Positions 8,876 to 17,276 of a stretch of DNA of 39,246 nucleotides are shown in pieces. The notes beneath the pieces are model-generated. The model made no database searches. It worked only from the letters and a program-made list of their open reading frames with translations, and was not told where the DNA came from. A program made the position numbers and the translations under genes. This stretch comes from a virus. The number at the start of each line of letters is the position of its first letter. The first letter of the stretch is position 1. The stretch covers positions 1-39,246 of IMG/VR virus record IMGVR_UViG_3300031784_002645, one strand, 5' to 3'.

Positions 8876-9539
8876 TTTAACTTGTATTGATGCCTTAGAT
8901 TACGAACCAACAATTCGTGCAATACGAAGCACGATCAAGTGTATTCCTATAAGCAGAGTATATTGGTTTAGTGATGTTAATCTAATCTCGGATGAGTTTC
9001 CTGTAACTTGGATAAAAATAAACAAATTCAAACGATATACTGATGAATATAATTTTATAACCTTGAAATTAGTACCTCATGTTGTTACTGAACCATACAA
9101 CATAATAATTCATGCTGATGGATTTGCTGTAAATCGGAGTGCATGGGATGAACAATTCTTAAATTATGATTATATTGGCGCCAGATGGAATAATGGCATG
9201 GTAGGTAATGGTGGATTCTGTCTGAGAAGTAGAAAACTATACGATGCTTTACTGAATCTAGATGTTAAGTACAAAACATCAGATTATTCACAAGAAGTAA
9301 TAGATAATTCGGAGCACTATGTGTTTGATGCATATGGTGATAAAGTGATTCCTGAAGATAATATTATCTGCAAGATACATAGAAAAGAACTTGAAGAAAA
9401 TTATGGTATTAAATTTGCTGAAGGTGACATTGTAGACAAATTTAGCATAGAACATAATACGTCATCTTCTTGGTTAGGTAGAAGTTTAGGATTTCATGGT
9501 AAACATGGAATAGCAAAACATTATGGAGTTGAGTTATGA
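8868..9539 (+). CDS. DUF5672-like protein, putative glycosyltransferase
   Basis: This 223-aa protein has IIIHADGFAVN (H82, D84), W93, YDYIGARW at 100-107 and VGNGGFCLRSRKL at 112-124. This motif set belongs to the DUF5672 family of glycan-cluster proteins. The H-x-D and GNGGF elements resemble donor and acceptor sites of GT-A enzymes, but the reaction is not established. It is the last transferase before the dideoxysugar-type genes, with a 14-base gap holding a GGAG ribosome site. Confidence 0.7.
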   Translation: MISLTCIDALDYEPTIRAIRSTIKCIPISRVYWFSDVNLISDEFPVTWIKINKFKRYTDEYNFITLKLVPHVVTEPYNIIIHADGFAVNRSAWDEQFLNYDYIGARWNNGMVGNGGFCLRSRKLYDALLNLDVKYKTSDYSQEVIDNSEHYVFDAYGDKVIPEDNIICKIHRKELEENYGIKFAEGDIVDKFSIEHNTSSSWLGRSLGFHGKHGIAKHYGVEL

Positions 9540-9553
9540 TATGGAGAAATTAA

Positions 9554-10834
9554 ATGACACCAAATGAAATGATTGAAGCACTATCAAAATCAGTGCAACC
9601 AAAGTATGTGAAAAATTATGATAATTATCAAGAAGGCCAGTTTGTGCAGTATTCTGGTCAACTTTGGGATCATAACGAAATACGAGTAGCACTAGACGCA
9701 CTTCTAAATGGTGCATGGATTGTTTCTGGAGAAAAAGTATCTGAATTTCAAGATGCTTTTAGTAAAAGATTCAATGTCAAATATTCCCATATGGTGAACT
9801 CAGGTAGTTCAGCAAATCTTGTGATGGTGACTGCTGCTAAAAAATATTACAAGTGGCAAGACGGCGATGAGATTATTGTTTCTCCTGTCGGGTTCCCAAC
9901 AACTATTGCACCTATTATTCAAAATGGAATGAAACCAGTTTTCATTGACATTGAACTTGAAACATTAAATTTTGATGTTAGTAAAATTGAAGAAAAGATC
10001 AATTCAAAAACAAGAGCAATTTTTGTATCTCCTGTTTTGGGTAATCCTCCAAACATGGATGTGATTGTTGACATATGCAATAAACATGGTCTTACTTTAC
10101 TTGGTGATAACTGTGATTCGCTAGGCTCACTTTGGAATGGAAGATTAATTACAGACTACTATGATACATGGACAACATCATTCTATCCTGCTCACCATAT
10201 TAGCACAGGTGAAGGTGGTATGGTATGTTCAGATAACGAAGATTTCATCAAAGAAGCAAGAAGCATTTCATGGTGGGGTAGAGATTGCTACTGTGTAGGA
10301 TCAAACAATCTATTAGAATGTGGCACTTGTGGTAAACGATTTGACAATTGGCTTGAGAATTACGATGGTATTATTGATCACAAATATCTGTTTACAAACA
10401 TCGGATATAATCTAAAACCTCTTGATCTTCAAGGTGCTATTGGTCTTGAGCAATTGAAAAAGTTTGATATGCTTGAAAGTAAACGCAGAGAATATAAAGA
10501 AACTATTCAAAAATACATTGAAGATAATATCCCTGGTGCAAGAGTTATTAATGCTACAGAAAACTCAGATCCTTCTTGGTTTGGTGTTCCCATCTATTGC
10601 GAATCACAAGAGATGAAAGAGTTGCTAGTATCTCATTTTGAATCCAATAAAGTTCAAACTAGAAACTACTTTAGCGGGAATATTCTTTTACATCCAGGAT
10701 ACAAACATCTAGATGATTATAAGAATTATCCCAATTCGAATCTAGCTTTAAGTAATGTATTCTTTATCGGTTGCTCTCCTCTATACAACGAAAAGATTTT
10801 GAACTATATTGAGAAGGTATGTCAAAAATGGTAA
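9554..10834 (+). CDS. E1-type [2Fe-2S] PMP-dependent sugar 3-dehydratase (RfbH/DdhC-like)
   Basis: This 426-aa DegT/DnrJ/EryC1-fold protein is an internal match to CDP-6-deoxy-L-threo-D-glycero-4-hexulose 3-dehydrase (E1, RfbH), which starts 3,6-dideoxyhexose formation. The PLP lysine of aminotransferases is replaced by His in SFYPAHHISTGEGG (H214/H215). The Fe-S cysteines of E1 are present: C187 (DNCDS), then after 57 residues C245-x-C247, then C256 and C259 (CGTCGKRF). The spacing C187-x57-C245 equals that of E1. E1 needs a reductase partner (E3) and a CDP-4-keto-6-deoxyhexose substrate; neither E3 nor the CDP-glucose enzymes are in the window. The start has GGAG 8 bases upstream. Confidence 0.9.
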   Translation: MTPNEMIEALSKSVQPKYVKNYDNYQEGQFVQYSGQLWDHNEIRVALDALLNGAWIVSGEKVSEFQDAFSKRFNVKYSHMVNSGSSANLVMVTAAKKYYKWQDGDEIIVSPVGFPTTIAPIIQNGMKPVFIDIELETLNFDVSKIEEKINSKTRAIFVSPVLGNPPNMDVIVDICNKHGLTLLGDNCDSLGSLWNGRLITDYYDTWTTSFYPAHHISTGEGGMVCSDNEDFIKEARSISWWGRDCYCVGSNNLLECGTCGKRFDNWLENYDGIIDHKYLFTNIGYNLKPLDLQGAIGLEQLKKFDMLESKRREYKETIQKYIEDNIPGARVINATENSDPSWFGVPIYCESQEMKELLVSHFESNKVQTRNYFSGNILLHPGYKHLDDYKNYPNSNLALSNVFFIGCSPLYNEKILNYIEKVCQKW

Positions 10835-11637
10835 ACGTTCTTGGTGCTGGATTTGTTGGTGGTAGATATGCTGAACTAACTAAAAATGTAATTGTCAATG
10901 ATAGAAATGATTATGAAGTGAAATCAAATGAAGTTCTTTATTTCATCTCTACAATTGACAATTATAATGTATTCACAAATCCATATATTGACATTGAAAC
11001 AAATCTAACAACATTGATAAAGACTTTAGAATCATGTAAAGACAAAGATGTTACTTTCAATTTCATTAGTTCTTGGTTTGTATATGGAAATGTAGATTTG
11101 CCGGCAAAAGAATCTGCTTATTGTGATCCGAAAGGATTCTACAGCATAACCAAACGAACAGCAGAGCAACTTCTCATTTCATATTGTGAAACGTTCAACA
11201 TTAAGTACAGGATTCTCAGACTAGCAAACGTTTTAGGAGAATCTGACCACAAGGTATCTAAAAAGAAGAATGCTCTGCAATACATGATCAATGAACTGAA
11301 AGCAGGAAACACAGTTTCGTTGTATGATGGTGGTGAAGCATATAGAGACTATATCTATGTTGACGATGCGGTTCGTGCTATTAATCTAGTATTGCAAAAA
11401 GGAAAAGTCAACGAAATCTATAATATTGGTAATGGCGTTCCAGTCAGGCTGGTAGATGCTATTAACTATGCTGCCACAAAGTTGAGTTCATCATCTAATG
11501 TGGAAACTATTGAAACCGCAGCATTTCATAAGGTGGTACAAACCACAAACATGGTCCTTGATATTACCAAAATTAAGAGTCTGGGCTATGTACAAACTAA
11601 GTCAGTTTATGATATTATGGACAAATTAATCGTATAA
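10819..11637 (+). CDS. NAD(P)-dependent nucleotide-sugar reductase/epimerase (SDR)
   Basis: This 272-aa extended SDR has GAGFVGG at residues 9-15, SSWFVYG with S84/S85, and the catalytic Y118-SIT-K122. Later it has YRDYIYVDDAVRAI and YNIGNG, both standard for sugar epimerases/reductases. It overlaps the E1-type dehydratase by 16 bases. It therefore probably acts on that enzyme's product, as abequose or paratose synthases do when they reduce the C4 ketone of CDP-3,6-dideoxyhexulose. That substrate is inferred from adjacency. It is shorter than GalE (about 338 aa). Confidence 0.82.
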   Translation: MSKMVNVLGAGFVGGRYAELTKNVIVNDRNDYEVKSNEVLYFISTIDNYNVFTNPYIDIETNLTTLIKTLESCKDKDVTFNFISSWFVYGNVDLPAKESAYCDPKGFYSITKRTAEQLLISYCETFNIKYRILRLANVLGESDHKVSKKKNALQYMINELKAGNTVSLYDGGEAYRDYIYVDDAVRAINLVLQKGKVNEIYNIGNGVPVRLVDAINYAATKLSSSSNVETIETAAFHKVVQTTNMVLDITKIKSLGYVQTKSVYDIMDKLIV

Positions 11638-11640
11638 ATA
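11633..11640 (+). promoter_or_regulatory. T4-type late promoter octamer TATAAATA
   Basis: This is an exact TATAAATA match containing the stop codon of the preceding SDR gene. It lies 40 bases before the ATG of the ligase-like gene. It marks the start of the late block of virion-type genes and suggests that block can be transcribed apart from the sugar cluster. Confidence 0.75.
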
Positions 11641-11680
11641 CTCAATAGGTAATCACAGGGTATTGCCATTTGAGGAATCA

Positions 11681-12856
11681 ATGCAAAAATTCAAGACTTT
11701 TCTAAAAGAAGAAACTACAGAACCGGAAGGCGAAAAACTCAAGCACATTGAGCATCTAGAGGACCATCCTATCAACGATGGAGCCAAAGGCTTTGAACAT
11801 GCCGTTGGTGCTCTAGATCAAGCCCACAATCATATTATTGCTGGTGCCCACGATTCAACATTGACCATGAAGCATGATGGTTCACCATCTATTGTATATG
11901 GTCATCATCCAGAAACTGGCAAGTTTTTCGTTGCTTCTAAGTCTGCATTTAACAAAAACCCAAAGATTAATTATACGGAAAAAGACATTCAACAGAATCA
12001 TGGTCACGCACCGGGTCTAGTTGAAAAACTCAAGTCTGCATTGCAGCATTTACCGAAGATAACACCAAAACAAGGTGTCTATCAAGGTGATGTTTTATTC
12101 TCAGATAAAGACAAGAAAAAGGAAGGAGACAAATACACCTTCACACCAAATGTCATCAAATACTCTGCGAAAAAAGGCACACCAGAACACGACAAAATAA
12201 AAAAAGCAAAATTTGGTATATACAATCATACTGAATATGTCGGTCCCACAGCAAAGGCTATGACTGCAAACTATAGTCCAGACCTATCTAATTTCACAGA
12301 GCATCCTGATGTTTATCATAGACTTCCTGGTCATGATACGTCAAAAGTTGTAATGACTAAGACTGCTCACGGTGAATATGCAAAGCATGTTGCTGCCGCA
12401 CAAAAAGTACACGACAAAAATCCTCATATGTACCACTCTATTGATCCAGTTAGAGAGCATATGAAAACATATATAAATTCAACGGTTGATACACAAGAGA
12501 AGCCAACAGTTGCAGGTCTACAGAAGCACATAGAAAACAAACTGACAAAAGAAATAGATAAGAAAAAAACTGATGCTGGTAAGAAGAAGTATCAAGATCA
12601 ATTATCCGACTTGATTCAGCATACAAACGTGCATAAGAAAAACCTTGAAGATGTTTTTGCTGTACATCATCACCTACAGAATGCAAAGAATGTTTTAGTT
12701 CATACACTGGCACAACATACTGGTGGATTAGAACATGAAATCAAAGGACAGTCAGTAAAACCAGAAGGCTTCGTCGTAAATCACGAAGGTACAGTTTCTA
12801 AACTAAACGACAGGAACGAATTCAATAGATTGAATCGTCTAGCAAGAGCAAAATGA
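11681..12856 (+). CDS. Ligase-like nucleotidyltransferase (DUF6267-like)
   Basis: This 391-aa protein carries a K-x-D-G motif in TMKHDGSPSIVYG (K64, D66, G67). That is the adenylated-lysine site of the DNA/RNA ligase and capping-enzyme superfamily, and it is followed by FFVASKSAFNK, a downstream FGIYNHTEY strand and a C-terminal PEGFVV resembling ligase motif IV. I recall this layout from the phage family DUF6267, though I am unsure of the number. The ATG at 11681 is chosen over a TTG at 11663 because GAGG is 5 bases upstream. It lies behind a late promoter and overlaps the NadR-like gene. Substrate unknown. Confidence 0.7.
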   Translation: MQKFKTFLKEETTEPEGEKLKHIEHLEDHPINDGAKGFEHAVGALDQAHNHIIAGAHDSTLTMKHDGSPSIVYGHHPETGKFFVASKSAFNKNPKINYTEKDIQQNHGHAPGLVEKLKSALQHLPKITPKQGVYQGDVLFSDKDKKKEGDKYTFTPNVIKYSAKKGTPEHDKIKKAKFGIYNHTEYVGPTAKAMTANYSPDLSNFTEHPDVYHRLPGHDTSKVVMTKTAHGEYAKHVAAAQKVHDKNPHMYHSIDPVREHMKTYINSTVDTQEKPTVAGLQKHIENKLTKEIDKKKTDAGKKKYQDQLSDLIQHTNVHKKNLEDVFAVHHHLQNAKNVLVHTLAQHTGGLEHEIKGQSVKPEGFVVNHEGTVSKLNDRNEFNRLNRLARAK

Positions 12857-14712
12857 AAAGATTCTCACAACTAGTAGAAGAACAACAAAAAAAACTTACG
12901 ATGTTGTTTGGTCGTATGAATCCTCCAACAAAAGGTCATGAGGAGAATGTTGAGGGTCTAAAGAAAACAGCAGAGAAAGAGAATTCAGACCATTTGGTCA
13001 TTGCATCTCACTCACAGGATGCTAAGAAGAATCCTCTATCTCCAGATACCAAACTGAAGCATCTTAAAAGAGCATTCCCTGGTACAAATATTATAACATC
13101 AAGTAAAGAGAAGCCTACAATTATGCATCATGCTGCTGATGCTCATGCTAAAGGTTATACTCATCTTCATGTTATTGCGGGTGCAGATAGAGTGGATGAA
13201 TACAAAAGACTACTTCATCATTATAATGGTAAGACTCATGATGATGCGGGTAGACCATATAAACACGGGTCTTTCAATTTCAAAAAGATAACAGTATCAT
13301 CGTCAGGTGAAAGAACGAAAGGTGTTTCTGGAACTGATATGCGTAATCATGCACAGAACAATGATTACAAATCATTCAAGAGTAATCTTTCTTCACACAT
13401 GCAACAAAATGATAAACATGCTAAAGAACTATTCAATGATGTTCGTAAAGGAATGGGTTTACATGAAGATGTAAATCGTGGTATGTTCAAAGCGATCTTT
13501 ATTACTGGTGGTCCTGGTTCCGGTAAAGACATTATCATTCGTGAAGGTATTGCAGAACAAAGAGCAGTAGAGTTAAGCACAGTTCAAGCCTTTGACTATT
13601 TGATGGATAAAAAGAGACTGTCAGAAAGTAGCAAAGATTTTCGTAGAGAAGCTATTCGCCATCGTAGTCCGCTGGTCATCAACGGATCAGCAGACAATAT
13701 TGATATTGTTTGCACCATCAGAGAAGAATTAGAGGAACTTGGGTATTCTACCATGATGATATATGTTGACACTCTAAATGAAGTTAGCCGTCAACGTAAC
13801 CTCGGATTAAAAAGAATGATATCCGAATCCGTTCGTCAAGAGAAATGGAACAAAGCACAAGTTAATAAAGTAAAGTTTCACGAAATGTTTGATGACTTTA
13901 ATTTGTTTGAAAACAACGACAATTTAGAGATAGTTGAGGAATCAATAAGTGATGTTTATGACCATGTAAATGATTTCCTAGACAGAAACACATTAAATGA
14001 AACATCAACTGATTGGTTGATGCGAAACAAGAAACTAAACATTAACGAAAAAGTTTCATTACTATTTAAGGAGCAAGAAAATGTTAAACTGGATTCTAAA
14101 TCTATTCAAAAGTCCAACCTCAGAAGTAAAGGTATCAAAGGACAATACATTGCAGACAACAACGCCCCAGCCATCCAAATTGCCAGAAAAGCAGGAAGAA
14201 TTGATGATGTCCGAGACGGAGACGTTGCCAGTAACTCCAGCTACATCTTCAGAACCTACGTTGAAGGAAAGCCAACCCTCAAAGTCAACCCGCCGCCCAA
14301 GGAAAGCAACTTCAGCAAAGACAAAGAAAAGCTGAAGAAAAAAGGATTAGTTGATTCACCAACACAGAATCAACGTCTAAGAAATGTAGCGGGGATAGGA
14401 CCGGAGTATGATACAAGACAACAAGGAACAGTTTATCCTATGTCTGGTCTTGGTGATGTAACTTATCGTGAAAATACAGAACTTTCTAAGCATAAATATA
14501 TGAAGGAAGGTACCGCAGCAGGACTTCGCAAAAGTTTCAACAAGTTCAGAACTCAAAAAGAAGCAATAGACGATCCTGGTGCTGTAGATATGGGTGTTGG
14601 TGGTGTGTTAAATGGCGCCACAAATAAAGAACCTTTGCAAACTTACAGAGACCAAGATAAAACTGTAGGTTCGCTAATTAAAAAGAATAAGAAACAAAAA
14701 CAGGAGAAATAA
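12853..14712 (+). CDS. NadR-like bifunctional protein: adenylyltransferase plus P-loop kinase
   Basis: The N-terminal ~190 residues form an NMN/cytidylyltransferase-type domain with GRMNPPTKGH at residues 20-29 (the T/HxGH nucleotide site) and VSGTDMR near 160, equivalent to the ISSTxxR motif. A second domain has the Walker A GGPGSGKD at 219-226 and resembles a nucleoside/nucleotide kinase, as in NadR. The C-terminal ~220 residues are polar, Lys-rich and unassigned, ending in Gly-rich GVGGVLNG and KKNKKQKQEK. A role in NAD metabolism is inferred. Residues ~410-494 overlap a second gene in the +1 frame, and codon use there is unusually GC-rich at third positions. Confidence 0.75.
   Translation: MKRFSQLVEEQQKKLTMLFGRMNPPTKGHEENVEGLKKTAEKENSDHLVIASHSQDAKKNPLSPDTKLKHLKRAFPGTNIITSSKEKPTIMHHAADAHAKGYTHLHVIAGADRVDEYKRLLHHYNGKTHDDAGRPYKHGSFNFKKITVSSSGERTKGVSGTDMRNHAQNNDYKSFKSNLSSHMQQNDKHAKELFNDVRKGMGLHEDVNRGMFKAIFITGGPGSGKDIIIREGIAEQRAVELSTVQAFDYLMDKKRLSESSKDFRREAIRHRSPLVINGSADNIDIVCTIREELEELGYSTMMIYVDTLNEVSRQRNLGLKRMISESVRQEKWNKAQVNKVKFHEMFDDFNLFENNDNLEIVEESISDVYDHVNDFLDRNTLNETSTDWLMRNKKLNINEKVSLLFKEQENVKLDSKSIQKSNLRSKGIKGQYIADNNAPAIQIARKAGRIDDVRDGDVASNSSYIFRTYVEGKPTLKVNPPPKESNFSKDKEKLKKKGLVDSPTQNQRLRNVAGIGPEYDTRQQGTVYPMSGLGDVTYRENTELSKHKYMKEGTAAGLRKSFNKFRTQKEAIDDPGAVDMGVGGVLNGATNKEPLQTYRDQDKTVGSLIKKNKKQKQEK
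14081..14335 (+). CDS. Overprinted gene nested in the NadR-like gene, 84 aa
   Basis: This 84-aa ORF lies wholly inside the NadR-like gene in the +1 frame. It starts with an ATG preceded by AAGGAG at 7-base spacing, one of the best ribosome sites in the window. The protein has a short hydrophobic/amphipathic N-terminus (MLNWILNLFK), a Pro/Thr/Ser/Glu-rich middle and a basic tail (STRRPRKATSAKTKKS). Over about 14150-14335 the host frame uses roughly 56% G/C third positions by my count, against about 17% just downstream. That is what a second coding constraint would produce. Function unknown; a DNA-, membrane- or virion-associated peptide is possible. Confidence 0.65.
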   Translation: MLNWILNLFKSPTSEVKVSKDNTLQTTTPQPSKLPEKQEELMMSETETLPVTPATSSEPTLKESQPSKSTRRPRKATSAKTKKS

Positions 14713-14713
14713 C

Positions 14714-16135
14714 ATGTTTGCCAAAGATAGAGTGTCCCAATCACTAATTGATGCAGTTAATAAAGTTCTGACTACAGAATCTAAACAGCCAGAACAACTC
14801 AATGAAGCATTCCCTACTGTAGCGGATGCTCAAAAGAGAGCAAGTGAGCCTAAGCCTAGTGGTGGTGCGGGAATTAAATTGGGAACACGTTATGGTGGTG
14901 GTCGTCAAGCTGATGAGCCAGAAAAAGACGATGAGCCTAAACAAAGAGCAAAATATGGTGCTCGTAAAGATAGATTTACAAACACAAAACTATACAAAGA
15001 AGCTGATGATTGTGTAGATGAGCCAAAAGCAAAAGAGATTGCTAAAAAAGAAGTCGGTAATCATGAGAAGTCAATGCACAAAGAAGAATTAAAAGGTAAT
15101 CAGCACAAGATTGATGCTAACAAGAATGGCAAAATTGATTCGCATGATTTTAAACTTCTGCGTTCAAAGAAAAAGAAAATGACAGAAGGATTGTCTTTTG
15201 CTGAACAACTAATTGAATCAATGTATGGTAAAAAGTCTGCACTTCCCATTGATGAAAAAGAAATGAGTGATACTCAAAAGAAAAAGAAAGAAGATATCGT
15301 TATGTCAATGAAGAAAGACACAGCGGGTCTTAAAAAGCGTTATGGGTCACGTTGGAAAGACGTAATGTACGCTACTGCTACAAAACAAGCCATGAAAGAA
15401 GAAGTTGACGAATTTGAAGAAGAAATTGATCCAGATGTAAGAACAAAAGATGCTATCTCTGGTGCAAACAAGCCAACAAAACAAAAAGATGATGTTGGTC
15501 CTGGTGCAGATAGCAGAAGCACTAAAGTAAAATTCAAAGCTGGTCCTATGAGTGAAGGACATGAGGACGAAAAAGAAGATGAAGGACACGAGGACGAAAA
15601 AGAAGATAAAGCTTTAGTAAAGAAGATGGTCAAGAAAGATGCTTTGAAAGAAGATGAGCAACTTGATGAGTTGTCAAAAGACACATTATCATCTTATTTG
15701 CAAAAGCGTGGTTCTATGGTTTCTTCACGTTCAAAAAATAATAAAGGTAATGAAAATATGGTGAGAGCAGTAAATAAAATGGCCAATAAGAAAACAAACG
15801 AAGAAGTTGAACAACTTGATGAATTAAGCCATGATACTTTGCGTAGCTATGTGGACAAAGCTAAAAAAGAAAATCTTCCTGGAAAAGGTGGCAATAGAGG
15901 CGTTGCTCTATTGACTCCTGGCACCAGAGATAAAGGTGTTCATAGAGCAGTTGATAGAATGAAAAAGATGAAAGCCAATGAAGAAGTTGAAATTCATGAA
16001 AATGAAAGAGAAGATGCAGATGACATGCATTTTGCCAAAAAGAATAAACCAAAATCATTAAAGTCATTCATGTCCATGAAGAAAGAGATGATAGGTAAAG
16101 CTGGTATGACTTCAGAGAAAAAAGATGAAGAATAA
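14714..16135 (+). CDS. Lys/Glu-rich late protein with EF-hand-like loop and DEL repeats
   Basis: This 473-aa, highly charged protein contains one canonical-looking EF-hand loop (DANKNGKIDSHD at about residue 134, with D/N/N/I/D at positions 1, 3, 5, 8 and 12). It also has a GHEDEKEDE tandem repeat near 281-298 and two related segments, EQLDELSKDTLSSYLQK and EQLDELSHDTLRSYVDK, near residues 314 and 364. Such repeats occur in several proteins of aquatic T4-like phages. A virion-internal or scaffold-like role is inferred from late position and composition. The start has CAGGAG 8 bases upstream, and the end overlaps the next gene by 11 bases. Confidence 0.72.
   Translation: MFAKDRVSQSLIDAVNKVLTTESKQPEQLNEAFPTVADAQKRASEPKPSGGAGIKLGTRYGGGRQADEPEKDDEPKQRAKYGARKDRFTNTKLYKEADDCVDEPKAKEIAKKEVGNHEKSMHKEELKGNQHKIDANKNGKIDSHDFKLLRSKKKKMTEGLSFAEQLIESMYGKKSALPIDEKEMSDTQKKKKEDIVMSMKKDTAGLKKRYGSRWKDVMYATATKQAMKEEVDEFEEEIDPDVRTKDAISGANKPTKQKDDVGPGADSRSTKVKFKAGPMSEGHEDEKEDEGHEDEKEDKALVKKMVKKDALKEDEQLDELSKDTLSSYLQKRGSMVSSRSKNNKGNENMVRAVNKMANKKTNEEVEQLDELSHDTLRSYVDKAKKENLPGKGGNRGVALLTPGTRDKGVHRAVDRMKKMKANEEVEIHENEREDADDMHFAKKNKPKSLKSFMSMKKEMIGKAGMTSEKKDEE
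15554..15607 (+). repeat. Two-copy 27-bp in-frame tandem repeat
   Basis: Two adjacent 27-base units differ at one base (T/C at position 8 of the unit). Each encodes EGHEDEKED within the Lys/Glu-rich late protein. The near identity points to recent slippage or unequal recombination. Confidence 0.85.
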
Positions 16136-17276
16136 AAAGACTTTTAAAGAAGCATTTGGTAGAAACCCATGGGATCCATGGTCAGCGAAAGCTGGCCTGG
16201 ATGAAACTTCTGAAGCTCAACTTCAAAAGTATCTCATGTCTAGAGGAATCAATCCTCAGTACGTCACCAAAGATGTTAAAATAGCTCACTCAAAATCTAA
16301 TCAGTTTAAACAGTGGGCAGCTACTCATAGAGAAGAAGTGCAAAACGAAGATCATGTCGCAATCGCTATGGGCAAACAACTTGATGATGAAGGTAGCATG
16401 ATTCTAAATCAACTTGATATCCTAGACGATGCAATTGCAAAACTGAGAGAAGTTGTCAAAGATCCTAACATGCAAATTCCTGCTTGGGTTCAATCGAAAA
16501 TAACTTTAGCAGCAGATTATATGGATACTGTTGGACATTATATGTCTAGCAAGAACGAAGATGGTATGAATGAAGAAGTCGAACAAATTGATGAACTCAA
16601 AACTTCTACACTTCTAAGATACGCTACAAAAGCAAACAAAGCTTTGATCGGTGGAGACAGAAATAAAGAACAAAAAAGAATTCAAGGAATTCAAAAGGCA
16701 AATTACAAAATACAAAGTAGATATAAAGTAAAAGAAGAAGTTGAACTAGAAGAAGGAAGTGTTCAAGATGCTTTACATCAACGCCAACAAGCATTACGCA
16801 AGAAAAGCGGATTACCTCATCCAGATTATTACAAAGAATTAGGCAAGTCATATGATATTGAAGATGACAAAGAAAGACTATCAAAACAGTCTGAGATTAA
16901 AAAGAAATACAATGTTGAATCCGTATTGTATGATAATCCAAAAGGAACTTTAACTAGAGTAACTGAACGTAAGAAAGAATTAACTCGTTCTGCAAGAATC
17001 ATCAAATCTTTGTATAAGAAAAAAGGTATAAAAGAAGATACCTATGATTGGGAAAAAGATGACAAAGATACGTCATCTTATGGTAAACAACCTAAGTTTA
17101 CGAAGTCTGATGATAAAGCAAGTAAAGTTAAAAAAGAGTCTGATGCTGCTGCGATATTGTCTGGAGGCACAACACTAACGAAACAAAATCGTGATATAGT
17201 TGAGCTAGATCCTAAAATGAAAATGCGTCCCAATAAAGATGCACAAGATGCTAATGACAACGACAAGAATCAATAA
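16125..17276 (+). CDS. Charged late protein with EEVEQIDEL repeat, paralogous in part to its upstream neighbour
   Basis: This 383-aa protein begins KKTFKEAFGRNPWDPW. Residues ~148-171 (EEVEQIDELKTSTLLRYATK) repeat the element seen twice in the upstream protein, and a shorter EEVELEEG copy follows near residue 204. The middle (DHVAIAMGKQLDDEGSMILN) is a helical segment found in other phage proteins of this sort. The C-terminus is disordered and rich in Lys/Asp. No enzyme motif is visible. A virion-internal role is possible. Its stop lies in an AATAAATA late-type octamer. Confidence 0.72.
   Translation: MKNKKTFKEAFGRNPWDPWSAKAGLDETSEAQLQKYLMSRGINPQYVTKDVKIAHSKSNQFKQWAATHREEVQNEDHVAIAMGKQLDDEGSMILNQLDILDDAIAKLREVVKDPNMQIPAWVQSKITLAADYMDTVGHYMSSKNEDGMNEEVEQIDELKTSTLLRYATKANKALIGGDRNKEQKRIQGIQKANYKIQSRYKVKEEVELEEGSVQDALHQRQQALRKKSGLPHPDYYKELGKSYDIEDDKERLSKQSEIKKKYNVESVLYDNPKGTLTRVTERKKELTRSARIIKSLYKKKGIKEDTYDWEKDDKDTSSYGKQPKFTKSDDKASKVKKESDAAAILSGGTTLTKQNRDIVELDPKMKMRPNKDAQDANDNDKNQ

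Noticed and set aside
15340-15684. 114-codon ORF on the minus strand
   Set aside because: It is antisense to the low-complexity Glu/Lys region of the late protein, is itself a Ser/Phe/Leu-rich shadow, and has no promoter or ribosome site.
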